From contig JASCIV010000267.1 of NCBI GenBank assembly GCA_030374735.1, forward strand, positions 1 through 27,795: a stretch of DNA of 27,795 bases, read 5' to 3'. This document shows, one piece after another, positions 8,268 to 17,095 of this stretch. The notes below the pieces were generated by a model. That model was not told the DNA's origin and did no database searches. It saw only the letters and a list, made by a program, of their open reading frames with translations. The DNA comes from Gracilaria caudata. Taxonomy: Eukaryota > Rhodophyta > Florideophyceae > Gracilariales > Gracilariaceae. Both the position numbers and the translations under genes were made by a program. Each line of letters begins with the position of its first letter. Position 1 is the stretch's first letter.

Positions 8268-9389
8268 TCGGCGCGTCACAGTAAACGCAAGACACAAGCA
8301 GAACGACGGGCAGTTGCTGCTGCGCACGCACGCGCGAGCTCGAACTCTGCAATGCGGCGCGCACTGCTGGAGAGGCACGTTGTCCACTCGAGAATTTATC
8401 TTTACCTTCGGTGCGTCCCGTAGGCAACTGCCAAGCGCACCACGAGTCGCTACGTACCCTACCGATTCAAACCAACCATCTCATAGCGCAGTATCATACG
8501 TTCATGCTCTCTGCATGCTAAGCTTCGCATCCAGCCTCCCTTTCGGGAAGCTTACCACTTCCAACAACAGCAAGTACGCATCACGCGTACGGATTGTTTT
8601 GACAGTGTAATCGCACAGGTTTTCTGAGTGGGGATCTCTTGCCAGATACAAACCCTTGTCCAGCTGCTTCAGAGAGAACACAAGTGTATTGATGACTGAT
8701 AGAAGTGTGAAAAGCATCAATCGTGTTCAGAAGAATGATACTGTTGAGACTACAAGAAAAGCACAAGCAGAGCTGATGGTAGAAAGCCCCAAGAGCAGCT
8801 CTGGGGCAACAAGTATGAGCAATCTAACTTGGGATTTACTCAAGTGTAACGGAAACGCAAGTGCACACGGACAGAGCAGATGATGTCCTTTTCTTCTGTT
8901 CTTTGCGTTTGCGTCACACGAAGGGCATTGTTTTCGAGTGCCAGATGGCTGTTGTATGAAGCGAGTGGCCGTAAATGAGTGCTGAATATCGAACGAGACG
9001 GACCATTCACACAGTCGAAACTGAAGGGGGGTTATAGGATTCAACGACAGGCTAGTAGCTCGTCATGAGTCCTGGATAGGCGGGTTGGGAGTTCATGGCA
9101 GTTTTATGGACGTGTTCCTGAGCACGACGGACTACAAGATGATCGGTTGGGTTGGAGTGAGCGAGCGAAGTGTTTGTGAGAGCTACGAGGAGTGGCAGGC
9201 GACAGACTCCGAATGCATGCTTGCTGTATACCCTCGCCAAATCGGTGACAGTGGGTCAGCAGCTCAAGTTCCACATTGCAGATGGGCTTGTAGCAGGACA
9301 AGGCAAGTAGCGATCGACACAGTGCGTAGACAAGGGGGCGGACGGCAACAAACTAAAACGAACACAACTCGCGTGTAACTTATTCTGGC
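8268..9389. other. Gene-poor stretch downstream of the NLR gene
   Basis: Apart from the Hint-like remnant at 8611-8883, I see no supported gene. A bulged hairpin GCCCC-a-AGAGC / GCTCTGGGGC lies at about 8786-8807, inside that remnant. The remaining open frames on both strands are short and lack recognisable domains. Confidence 0.4.
8611..8883 (+). pseudogene. Probable Hint (hedgehog/intein) domain remnant or isolated exon
   Basis: The open frame (90 codons, stop at 8881-8883) contains CFRENTSVLMTD followed by RSVKSINRVQKNDTVETT, beginning at Cys codon 8662. This matches the start of Hint domains: a nucleophilic Cys, a Thr-x-Val strand, an Asp turn, Lys-x-Ile, then Val-x3-Asp-x-Val. A Hint domain needs about 130-150 residues and later TxxH and HN motifs. 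Here the similarity fades after about 35 residues and the frame soon ends. There is no suitable ATG upstream in frame. A CACAG at 8614-8618 could act as a 3' splice site, so an exon of a spliced gene is possible. Hint/Hog proteins are known from red algae, which fits the inferred host. Relic and exon cannot be separated by eye. Confidence 0.4.
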
Positions 9390-10490
9390 GTCAGGCAAGC
9401 GCAGGTGGCGGGCTTCACGAGCAGCTGCTCGCGAGCCAGTATTGCCATGAAAACGGCGGAGACGCAAGTGGCGTTGCTGTTGCCGTCCGACGCGACGCCG
9501 CTCATCACCACGCTCCGCGACGCGACGAAAGGCGCGCTGGCGGTGCTGGTACGCTTGGACCAGCACGTGGTGGTCACACGGCCGGTCTTCGGAGCTTCGG
9601 CGACGAGCTGACAGTCACAGCCCAAAAACTCTGTCATGTCACAAAAGCGCTGCGTGCGCTGCGGGCAACGCATCTCGTGGTGGCGACGCAGTTAGCGCAG
9701 AAAGCTGGTGTCGCTTGCAGTGATGAGGGCGGCGGCGCTTTTTGCGATGGCCGGCGGGTTGCTTTACGACGCTGCTCGATGGCACCAGCGGTGTTTGCAA
9801 CGGCGGTGACTTCGGGTTTGTGCGACGGGGGTGCAGTGGAGACTCACGCTGACGCACGGTGCGCTAGGCGCGGCGCGCGGGAGCCTGAGGCTGCAGTGCA
9901 TGCTTCATGGCGCGGCTAATGTGATGGGTGGCGATGACGGCCGCGACGGCTCGAACTGTCCGGGAGCACGTTTTGCGTCATTGCGGCGTGCGTGGACGTG
10001 CTGACAATCCGCATGGGCGACGGACTGCTCCGTGCGCGCGGGAGTGTCACAGGCGACAAAGAGCGGAGCGGCCGCGGTGCGCGCAGGCGTTCGGCGCGAG
10101 CAGCTTCCACGCGGGCGACTGCTTCGCGGCGTACGAGTTGCAGTTCGTGACGGTGCGCACGCGTCGCCCGTGGGTGAGAGAGCCCGTGCCATGATGGGCG
10201 CTGCACTCGTGCGCCACGACGCGCGCGCTATGACACTCGTGTCGTGTCAACGTGTCCGGCTGGCGACAGTTGCATACGTGGGACACTTTTCTTTTTAACT
10301 TTCACAAAATTAAATTTCGGTGTAGTGAGCGAAGGCCGCCAGCTCCCATCGCCACCGATCCCCAAATGCCCCCCATGCCGAAGCCCTCATCGCAAGTGTC
10401 CCCCATCGCAAGTGTCCCCGTTGCATGTGCCCCCATTACATGTGCCCCCATCGCAGCGCCGCCTCTGCAAGTGGCCGCACCCGACGCGCG
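9390..10490 (+). pseudogene. Decayed paralogue of the 18392-19852 membrane protein (first half and linker)
   Basis: Frames 9405-9611 and 9600-9690 translate to segments parallel to the N-terminus of the intact minus-strand gene: TPLITTLRDATKGALAVLVR then QHVVVTRPVF against APIVAELRDEDARVLSVMER then HHMVITCPTI, and HVTKALRALRATHLV against RAEQALYALSHLV. A stop-interrupted WWRRS*RRKLVSLAVMRA (9676 onward) matches the pre-membrane basic motif seen at 15275. VLTIRMGDGLLRARG (about 10001-10045) matches VISISMRDGLLRLHG. A proline-rich linker follows at 10330-10490. At least two stops and several frameshifts break it, and the second half is missing, with unrelated sequence beginning at about 10500. 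It appears to be a dead, truncated gene copy. Confidence 0.7.
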
Positions 10491-10572
10491 TCGCGCCCAC
10501 TGATGCACCTCAGTCCATGGAATACAAGGGTACTTACACACAAGTACCCAGCCTCCCTCAGCAGGTTGACCG

Positions 10573-10903
10573 ATGAAGTCTGTCGTGGGACATTCAAAAC
10601 TTGTAGTCATCAAGTGCTGCTGTCTCATTCTATCCCCTTGCAGTATTTTGTCCGATTATGGACGCCGTCCAACTGATATGAAAACTGCAAGGGCACTGGA
10701 AAACTATTGTGAACTGAACGTGATCGAACCTCTCCAAGCAAACTTTGCCAAAGAGTATCTACGTACGTCAAGTTGCATTTTTCCATCACAACATCCTCGT
10801 TTTGTTTACGAACTAAATTCTAGATAAGCTCCATGCTGCTTACCTTCAATCTCAAGTAGAAGGCTTGCTAGATTTAGAGAAGAAACGTGTTTCCATCCTG
10901 TAA
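10573..10903 (+). CDS. Candidate small two-exon gene, function unknown
   Basis: I do not recognise this. An ATG frame from 10573 runs to 10762, where ...TATCTAC meets a donor-like GTACGT. A 61-nt putative intron (10763-10823) has a branch-site-like GAACTAAAT and ends TTCTAG. The second exon (10824-10903) stays in phase to a TAA, giving about 89 residues. The best protein-like part is DYGRRPTDMKTARALENYCE through LEKKRVSIL, charged and helical. An alternative 3' splice site (CCCCTTGCAG, ending 10643) lies upstream, so the true 5' end may be another exon and this may be only the 3' part of a longer gene. Codon-level evidence is thin. It sits where the 9390-10490 pseudogene stops. Confidence 0.35.
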
Positions 10904-11434
10904 TTCTTCTTATCGCAGTCGTGACGCAGTCTAGATGTACATCAAGTGGCTAATGACAGGTGTGTACCTTGCCAAGCAACATCAAGGTCACCAGCCCTTC
11001 GAGTTTCGAAAATCCCAACTACTAACAGCTTATCTCCTTAACATCGGCTTTCACGGAGCATGATTTCTCCGTCATGGCCATCGAAAGTCGGTAATTTTAA
11101 TTTCTATTTCTGCAAGTAAGAAGAACCGTAAGAAGATGTTTGTTCCAACAACTTTATCAATGAAACAGTTGATATAGGCTACCCTTTGTAATATCACTGT
11201 TGTATTTTTGCAGGAGTGCTAACTCATAGCACTTACAGTCGTGGATATGAAGGATAGAAAAACAATCACAAAAACACTGTAGAAGGTTTACTGAGCAAGA
11301 ACGATTTCGTGTAGGAAATTGCTGCTAACGACGTACTGTAAAAGCTGCAGGCTCGCGCTTCGGAATAGGTTATCGCACTTGATGCAGGCCTGCATAACGT
11401 TTTGCTCCAGACGCAAAAAACTTTCGGCAGTCAT
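10904..11434. other. Intergenic stretch, 3' flank of the catalase gene
   Basis: No open frame of note on either strand. A CTACTAACAG string near 11019 resembles a consensus branch site plus acceptor. A 6-bp stem ACGGAG / CTCCGT lies at about 11054-11073. It serves as the downstream flank of the minus-strand catalase. Confidence 0.4.
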
Positions 11435-12982
11435 CTAAGATTCAAGATCGAAAGCAATCTTCTTCACCGCGTCCATATCACAGTTTACCTTGGCCGCAAT
11501 GCGACGGCCATATTCTTCATCGGCCTTGTAGAAGTGCGCACACATCATATTCCTTACATTTTCTGCCCTGACTTGAACCAGATCTGCAGCAAGGTTATCC
11601 ACCAGATTCTTTCTATCCTTTCTGGAAAAGCTGCGATATGTCTCACCTGCCTGCTTGAAGTTAAGAGTCTTCTTAATTCCTGTTTGTTGGTAACTGCCAC
11701 AAACCTCCATGCTTGAGTACTTGTAAGCCGAGTCCTCGTGATAAGAATGCGGCGAGTTGTTCGGTTCGTAGTTGATGGAACCATTCCAAGCATGCTCATA
11801 CGTCATTACTCCGTCCTGATTGTACGTGTGTACCTCTGACATGGGCTTGTTAACAGGAAGTAGATGGAACGAGTTGGATCCAAGCCGGTGTGTCTGAGAC
11901 TCGTGGTACGACACCAGACGTCCTTGCAATAAACGGTCCTCGGAGGGCTCTATCGCGGCCGGAAGGAAGTTTCCTGGGTCAAAAGCAGACTGCTCAGAGA
12001 AGATATGGAAGTTTGCCGGGATTCGATCAAGCACAATCCTGCCGATTGGTGTGAAAGGGAATTGATGTACGGGCCATTCCTTCGTCGCATCGAGAGGATC
12101 GAATTCAAAGTCGTCGAGCTGCTCCGGCTTCATGGTCTGAATCGCCAGTTCCCACGACGGGAAATCCTTACGTTCAATAGCGTCGTACAGATCCTTTGTA
12201 GCATGACTGAAATTCTCAGACTGGATGCGTGCCGCCTGCTTTCGCGTGAGGTTTCGAACACCTTGATTGGAGAACCACCTAAACTTCACATATGTGACTT
12301 CTCGCTTCTTGTTGACAAACTTGAAAGCATGCACAGAGTTTCCATCCATAAACCGATACGAAGCCGGAATCCCAAGATCCGAATAAACAAAAGTCAGCAT
12401 GTTGGTGGCCATTCCGCCCAACGCGGAGAAGAAATCGAAGAAGCGGTTCGGGTCTTGCAAGTTGGTGACCGGGTCGGGCTTCAGGCTGTGCACCATGTCC
12501 GGGAACTTAATGGTATCTCGGATGAAGAACACCGGCAAGTTGTTTCCCACTAGATCCCAATTTCCCTCCTCGGTCTTGAACTTGATTGCAAATCCTCTTG
12601 GATCCCTGACGGTCTCTGGAGAGTGTTTCCCATGAATCACAGTTGAAAAGCGAACAAACACTTCTGTCTTGACATTGGGGTTGAAAAGCTTCGCGCTTGT
12701 AAGATGAGCCAGAGAACGGTATGGTTGAAAGTAGCCGTGGGCACCTGCTCCTCTTCCATGTACGACGCGTTCTGGGATACGTTCGTGATTGAATCGGCGA
12801 AGCTTTTCCAGCATGTAGATATCTTGAAGAAGAAGTGGACCGTGAGCAGATGCTGTCTGCGAGTGCTGGTTGGAGCCTGCGTATCTTCCTGTCTCCCCCG
12901 TAAGAATCTGATGCGCGGAACCGATTTGAAGTAGGATGGCAACCAATAAGAATTGCGGGAACCTCATGGCGAAATGATGCAT
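11435..12982 (-). CDS. Secreted monofunctional haem catalase
   Basis: This 515-residue enzyme disproportionates hydrogen peroxide to water and oxygen. From the ATG at 12982 the catalytic His is in RVVHGRGAGAHGYF (His75), the distal Asn in DLVGNNLPVFFIRD (Asn147), and the proximal haem-ligand Tyr in RLVSYHESQTHRLG (Tyr359). Other catalase blocks (FVRFSTVIHGKHSPETVRDP, PDMVHSLKPDP, EWPVHQFPFTPIG) are present and the length is normal for a small-subunit catalase. The N-terminus (FPQFLLVAILLQIGSAH) is a typical signal peptide, and there is no C-terminal peroxisomal SRL-like signal, so the enzyme should enter the secretory pathway. An ATG at 12967 gives a neater signal peptide and is an alternative start. 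The gene is unspliced. A TATA-like element lies about 140 bp upstream. The extracellular location suggests detoxifying peroxide at the surface during oxidative bursts. Confidence 0.95.
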   Translation of the reverse strand: MHHFAMRFPQFLLVAILLQIGSAHQILTGETGRYAGSNQHSQTASAHGPLLLQDIYMLEKLRRFNHERIPERVVHGRGAGAHGYFQPYRSLAHLTSAKLFNPNVKTEVFVRFSTVIHGKHSPETVRDPRGFAIKFKTEEGNWDLVGNNLPVFFIRDTIKFPDMVHSLKPDPVTNLQDPNRFFDFFSALGGMATNMLTFVYSDLGIPASYRFMDGNSVHAFKFVNKKREVTYVKFRWFSNQGVRNLTRKQAARIQSENFSHATKDLYDAIERKDFPSWELAIQTMKPEQLDDFEFDPLDATKEWPVHQFPFTPIGRIVLDRIPANFHIFSEQSAFDPGNFLPAAIEPSEDRLLQGRLVSYHESQTHRLGSNSFHLLPVNKPMSEVHTYNQDGVMTYEHAWNGSINYEPNNSPHSYHEDSAYKYSSMEVCGSYQQTGIKKTLNFKQAGETYRSFSRKDRKNLVDNLAADLVQVRAENVRNMMCAHFYKADEEYGRRIAAKVNCDMDAVKKIAFDLES

Positions 12983-13877
12983 TGAATGGAAAGAAAGTGC
13001 AGTCAAATTTGCAGAATGCAACCAAGTGGCGTTGATGAAAATCGATGCGAAGGGTAGATGGTGCTCCGTTCTGAGGGTTAGAGACGAAGGTTTACTTCAC
13101 GAAGCCGAGGTTCGGAGTTTAAGTAGAGTCATGCATTGCCCAGAGCTGTGTCAGGACGGCGTAATCTCGCCAAGTCTGTGCACATCTACAACCTACGCGA
13201 CTGATAGGGAGGCTAATCGCTAATTGCAATGTAGCCGCATCTGTGGTGTGCGCTGTGGATGGTACGCGCATACGCGCTCTATAACAAACAACTTCCAGCA
13301 ATGCGTCAATTCATTGCAACCCGAGGTTGCCGGATGGAACTTAGCTCGACAAGGGTGACGTTTGAATTCCGCGATGTTGATTGTGTGTGCCTGACGAAAT
13401 ACGATTGTGTTTCTAGATTGGGGACCGGGACGTTTTTGGGGTGCTTTCCATTTTGGGGATGGAAGGTCTTACGGAACCCAAGTGTATTTCTCCGGGTGTG
13501 AGGGTTCTAGGTGACAGGGTTCTGTTTCCTTTTCAGGATCACTATAGCAGAGCTGGCTACTAGTAGACTAGTTAGTCTACAAAATAGTCGCACCTGGCTG
13601 AAGCAAGTCGGTGGAAACCCAGATCGCAAGTTTATTATGCGCGAGATGTCGCTGCAACGAGACGAGATGCCTTTAGTTTACAGAGAGTTACTTCGCAGAG
13701 CTGTTTGAGCAGCAATAGCTATGTCCAACTCACGAAGGACAGGTATATCGTACAATTTACTGAGGTGACATCTGGACTGGGAAGGAAAGCAAATCGGAGC
13801 ATAGTGGTTCATGAGAGAATAGGGCGTGACGTTGACGTACTACAAACCGAGGAGAGGGAGAGCGACGATACTGATTT
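12983..13877. other. Intergenic region with the catalase promoter and a palindrome
   Basis: No gene is supported. It contains the catalase promoter at its left end and a perfect inverted repeat GTAGACTA-gt-TAGTCTAC at 13563-13580. The stretch 13410-13530 is G-rich with several GGGG runs. A plus-strand open frame begins at 13705 and runs into the following pseudogene, but only its last part resembles the family. Confidence 0.4.
13118..13126 (-). promoter_or_regulatory. TATA-like CTACTTAAA upstream of catalase
   Basis: On the minus strand CTACTTAAA lies about 136 bp before the catalase ATG. The same CTACTTAA core occurs in the two LTR-like units (17629, 26258), before the small open frame at 22445, and at 26741. 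Its repeated position upstream of coding or transcribed-looking DNA suggests a core-promoter role. This is inference. Confidence 0.35.
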
Positions 13878-14605
13878 TTGTATTTGCGCCAAGTGGAAGA
13901 AGGGCTGCAAACGCTTCGCGAGATGCACGGTGCGGCACGTGAGCGCGAGCAACGAGCAACGTATCATGTGATGGCGACGCAGTGTGCGCAGAAACCAGGC
14001 AGAAACGCGGTGCTGTTGGCAGTGGTGAAGATGAGCGCTGTCGGCCATGGCTTGCGGATTAGTGGCGGTGACGGGCAAGTGGGAGGCGGCAAGGCGGCAA
14101 GGTCTGCGTCGCTGGCGTTAGCACAAGTGGTGTTCGGGACGGCGGTGAGCGTTGGCTTGCACGATGGGGGGCGGTGGAGACTACTGAAGCACGGCGTGTT
14201 AGGCACAGGCGTGGAAGAGACCGGCGCTGAAGCTCGGGCTGCATTGGACGTCCGGCACCATGCTGTGGACGATAGCGGAACGGATTGACCTGTCTGGACA
14301 AAGCTCTTCGTAATGCTGGCGTTCGCTTACTCGCTGATCATCTCCGTGCTATGGAGCGGGCCGCCAGCGCCAGAGCAAAAGCGGGCGCTCTGGGCGTGGC
14401 GGTGTCGATGAGCTCGAGCGACGGAGTGTTCCGCACACACGGACTGTTCTAGGATGGCTGCACCGTGGCGCTGCGCCGCGTGCAGGCGTTCCGCGCGAGC
14501 TGCTTTGACGCGGGCGACTGGTTTGCTGCGGAGCAGTTGCACTTTGTGACGGTGCACAAGTGCGGTGCGTGGGAGAGCCTTCACGTGGGCGTGCGCTCGC
14601 GCTTC
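13878..14605 (+). pseudogene. Decayed first half of a second membrane-protein paralogue
   Basis: EGLQTLREMHGAAREREQRA at about 13899-13960 parallels the pre-membrane segment RNALRELLHRTPRRASRV of the downstream ORF. The DNA at 13971 (TGGCGACGCAGTGTGCGCAGAAA) matches the pseudogene at 9679. After a region with frameshifts, MLAFAYSLIISVLW (14313 onward) looks like a membrane segment. VSMSSSDGVFRTHG then matches the conserved SISMRDGLLRLHG motif, and an in-frame TAG (14450-14452) interrupts it before DGCTVALRRVQAFRASCFDA, which matches VRTISLSAVRSFRAAV. The frame then stays open into the next feature. Because at least one frameshift and one stop are present, the first half of this copy cannot make the ancestral protein. 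Confidence 0.65.
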
Positions 14606-15856
14606 ATGGCCGAGCGCACTGCGTCGGCGCTCGACAACGACCTGCGGCTGTGGCGAGCGCTTCACGACGCAACGCGCCGTGTCAACGGGTCCAGCTGGCA
14701 CGAGGTGCGCGTGTCACACGTTTCTCAGATTGGAAGAATGGTGAGGCATTTGATTGATACTCGAATACTTCGCCACTCGAAGTACTCCTTACAGCGCAAT
14801 ATTTTTAGAAAAGCCTTCAAAACACGGGTGCTTACACCATGCATGGTCATCAAACGCACGGCATTCGTCTGTGAGATAGATCAGAGACAACTCACGCTTT
14901 CGTTTCCGAAGCGAGTGCAGAGCGAGCGCGTGCGTCCAGTCCCCAACGCAACGGCGCTCATCCTAAACGCCCCCATCGTAAGCGCCCCCATCGTAAGCGC
15001 CCCCATGGCAGCACCGCCACCGCAAGTGGTCACCCCTGACGCGCAGCAGCACCAGCTGCTGGCAGAGCTCCACGCGTTGAGAGAAGTGCAAACGAGCTTG
15101 CTCGCGCTGGTCAATCACTCGCAACAGCAGCAGCTACCCACACCCACACACCACGGCGCGCCGCAGCCGCACCAACAAGCTCTTCCCGCCATGCTGGCGC
15201 ATCATCGCGCCGTTGTGCGCAACGCGCTTCGCGAGCTTCTTCACCGCACGCCGCGCCGCGCCAGCCGTGTGGCGTGGTGGCGACACAAAGCGCGCAGAAG
15301 GCTTGTGTTGCTGACGCTCGCAGGCACGACGCTGATCATGGTCGCCAGCGTGCTGCTGACAGCGGCGTTCGCACTGCTCGGAATGGCCGGCAAGGTGCTG
15401 CTGGACACCGGCACGCTGCAGATGGCGTCGTTCAAATGTGCGACGGGAGACGGTGGGTCGTTCAATTGGGTTCTACTCGTGTTCTGTTCTGCTCAGCTGC
15501 TATGTTTCAATTCGCTGCTGTGCTGCTGGGGCCGCGGCGCAGCCTGGAAAGGTACGTTCAGGGACGCCATGTTGAGTGCCGCTTTTATTGGCACGTGCAT
15601 GATCTGCTATCGCTTTGACTTGTATTGGCGCAAGCTGTTGGTAGTGCTAGCGTGCGGCAACGCGCTGTTGATGAGCTTGTTCCTCTCCGTTGTGCTTTCG
15701 CCGGAGCAACAGCGCAGCCGCGAGCAGCATGCGCTCTTGCCACTGCACAGCGTTAGTCGCTTGCGGAAGAGCACTGTGTCGCCGTGCAGTGTGCAGCCGT
15801 TGTGCAAGAGGTTGTTCGGCGAGGGTGACCGCCTCACTGCGAAAAAGAAGCTGTAG
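14606..15856 (+). CDS. Multi-pass membrane protein ORF, second half of a broken paralogue
   Basis: This 416-residue open frame is uninterrupted. It starts at the first in-frame ATG after the TAG at 14450; ATGs at 14843 or 15005 are also possible. Residues 1-35 match the end of the first-half domain of the intact family member (FMAERTASALDNDL against AYIAESVADALNAV). A proline/alanine-rich linker with a repeated NAPIVSAPIV motif follows, then a Gln-rich stretch, a basic segment with WWRHKARRR (about 224-232) and four hydrophobic segments (about 232-255, 286-309, 320-336, 343-363). The C-terminus is basic. The function is not recognised. It could still be expressed as a shortened membrane protein, or be a pseudogene whose second half has not yet decayed. 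The Pro-rich linker is duplicated in the dead copy at 10330-10490. Confidence 0.55.
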   Translation: MAERTASALDNDLRLWRALHDATRRVNGSSWHEVRVSHVSQIGRMVRHLIDTRILRHSKYSLQRNIFRKAFKTRVLTPCMVIKRTAFVCEIDQRQLTLSFPKRVQSERVRPVPNATALILNAPIVSAPIVSAPMAAPPPQVVTPDAQQHQLLAELHALREVQTSLLALVNHSQQQQLPTPTHHGAPQPHQQALPAMLAHHRAVVRNALRELLHRTPRRASRVAWWRHKARRRLVLLTLAGTTLIMVASVLLTAAFALLGMAGKVLLDTGTLQMASFKCATGDGGSFNWVLLVFCSAQLLCFNSLLCCWGRGAAWKGTFRDAMLSAAFIGTCMICYRFDLYWRKLLVVLACGNALLMSLFLSVVLSPEQQRSREQHALLPLHSVSRLRKSTVSPCSVQPLCKRLFGEGDRLTAKKKL

Positions 15857-16420
15857 ATATATTGCATGATGTATTGTATTATTTATTGTGACGCGTCGAG
15901 TGCTGATTCATGTCGCGCTGAGTTTGTTGAACCGTTTCCTAAAGCACATGCTAGTGCGCTTTTTCTGCGTACTCTCTCAGGCCGCTTCGCGTGCTCCGCT
16001 GTGTGTCGTCAAGTGCCTTCCTATCACTCTCCGTTGATATCTTCGGGCTGTTCACCGACACGCCATCGGTTCTTCGTAAGTACAGCGGCGCTCGGCAACA
16101 AGGCAGGCAGTTACATGCAAGCTGATTGGCTCAACCTGCGCACTCGTATGCCAGGCTCCAACTTACAACCTGAATAGAATTTCATTGCATTGTTGCAATG
16201 CGCTCATTGGCGAAAACACATGTTGCGAAGGACAGGCAGCGCAATTGCGTTGTTGCGCTGTGCTCATTGGCCGCTTCTGGTGATTGTGCACCACACACAG
16301 TGCTCTGGCACAACCGCGCGGCATGCGCACACCAACGCAATCTGCGAGCTTCCGCAGCGCCGCTCGTCACCATTCTCGAGGTCGCTGCCAATGTACGAAG
16401 GAGTCAACCACACATACGCA
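15857..16420 (+). promoter_or_regulatory. Intergenic promoter region with three CCAAT boxes and a 60-bp direct repeat
   Basis: ATTGG (CCAAT on the other strand) occurs at 16125-16129, 16206-16210 and 16266-16270. The last two sit in an imperfect direct repeat of 60-bp period, 16186-16211 against 16246-16271, sharing TTGTTGC and GCTCATTGGC. All precede the signal-peptide gene at 16421. No clear TATA box is visible. The first 200 bases after 15856 are the 3' flank of the upstream ORF. Confidence 0.45.
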
Positions 16421-17095
16421 ATGGGGCACATCGCCCACATCGCCCTTCTTCTCCTCAGCACTTTGGCACTCGCCCGTGCACAATCCCCAACTGGTAACCA
16501 CGAATCTTGCTCAATCGATCCAGCCAGCTGCACCACATCCTCCATCCCGCGTTATACCTTCAATCACAGCGTAGACCTTTTGGTCAAGGAGCACAACCGT
16601 TTCAGCGGCGTGATATACTCAGTCACGTGCATGGACACCGACCAAGTTCTGTTCAACATTGTTGGCAACAAGCCCATTCGCGTCTCACTCATCAAGTTTG
16701 GAATCATCTTCGATCACAGAAACCCTCGAGATCTATATGAGGTTGACGGTCAGTTGCAATATCTACGTCATCCCGACACAGGCAAAACGATACGTCTCCT
16801 GGACGGCACAACTGGAGCCACCTCCATCGCTTTCCGCAGAAAGAGTTTCATTCCTTTCTTCGGCATATTGACCATGTTGGCCTGGCGGGGGGAGCCCGAA
16901 CGCACGCCTCACATAGAGGTGAAGGGCGATATGCTGCGCGTGGACTACCGCTTTAAAGTGAAGGAGGTTGCCACTTCCCGTGTGTTGGCGCAAGTACGCC
17001 GCCAAGGTATTGATGGCGAACGACCGTTTGTAGCCACTTCGGGCATATGCCTTGCTGTTGTGACCCAAAACGGACACCCTAGATTCAGGATCTGA
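16421..17095 (+). CDS. Secreted protein of unknown function (possible LURP-one-like fold)
   Basis: The product is 224 residues if the ATG at 16421 is used, and 234 from 16391. The 16421 start gives a textbook signal peptide (MGHIAHIALLLLSTLALARA, then QSPTG). The mature part has a Cys pair near the N-terminus (CSIDPASC) and then alternating strands: FSGVIYSVTCMDTDQVLFNI, KPIRVSLIKFGIIFDHR, GQLQYLRHPDTGKTIRLLDG, IEVKGDMLRVDYRFKV and SRVLAQVRRQ. The spacing of beta strands and the repeated 'V..D....F.I.GN' pattern recall LURP-one/tubby-like barrels, but no diagnostic motif proves it. There is no second membrane segment, so it is likely secreted or wall-associated. A bulged hairpin (AACCCAC ... 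GTGGGTGTT) starts about 11 bases after the stop. Confidence 0.75.
   Translation: MGHIAHIALLLLSTLALARAQSPTGNHESCSIDPASCTTSSIPRYTFNHSVDLLVKEHNRFSGVIYSVTCMDTDQVLFNIVGNKPIRVSLIKFGIIFDHRNPRDLYEVDGQLQYLRHPDTGKTIRLLDGTTGATSIAFRRKSFIPFFGILTMLAWRGEPERTPHIEVKGDMLRVDYRFKVKEVATSRVLAQVRRQGIDGERPFVATSGICLAVVTQNGHPRFRI

Noticed and set aside
12005..12553. Plus-strand open frame of 182 codons
   Set aside because: It lies antisense within the catalase gene, whose protein carries all catalytic motifs.
12507..13025. Minus-strand open frame of 172 codons
   Set aside because: It overlaps the 5' end of the catalase gene in another frame and contains no domain.
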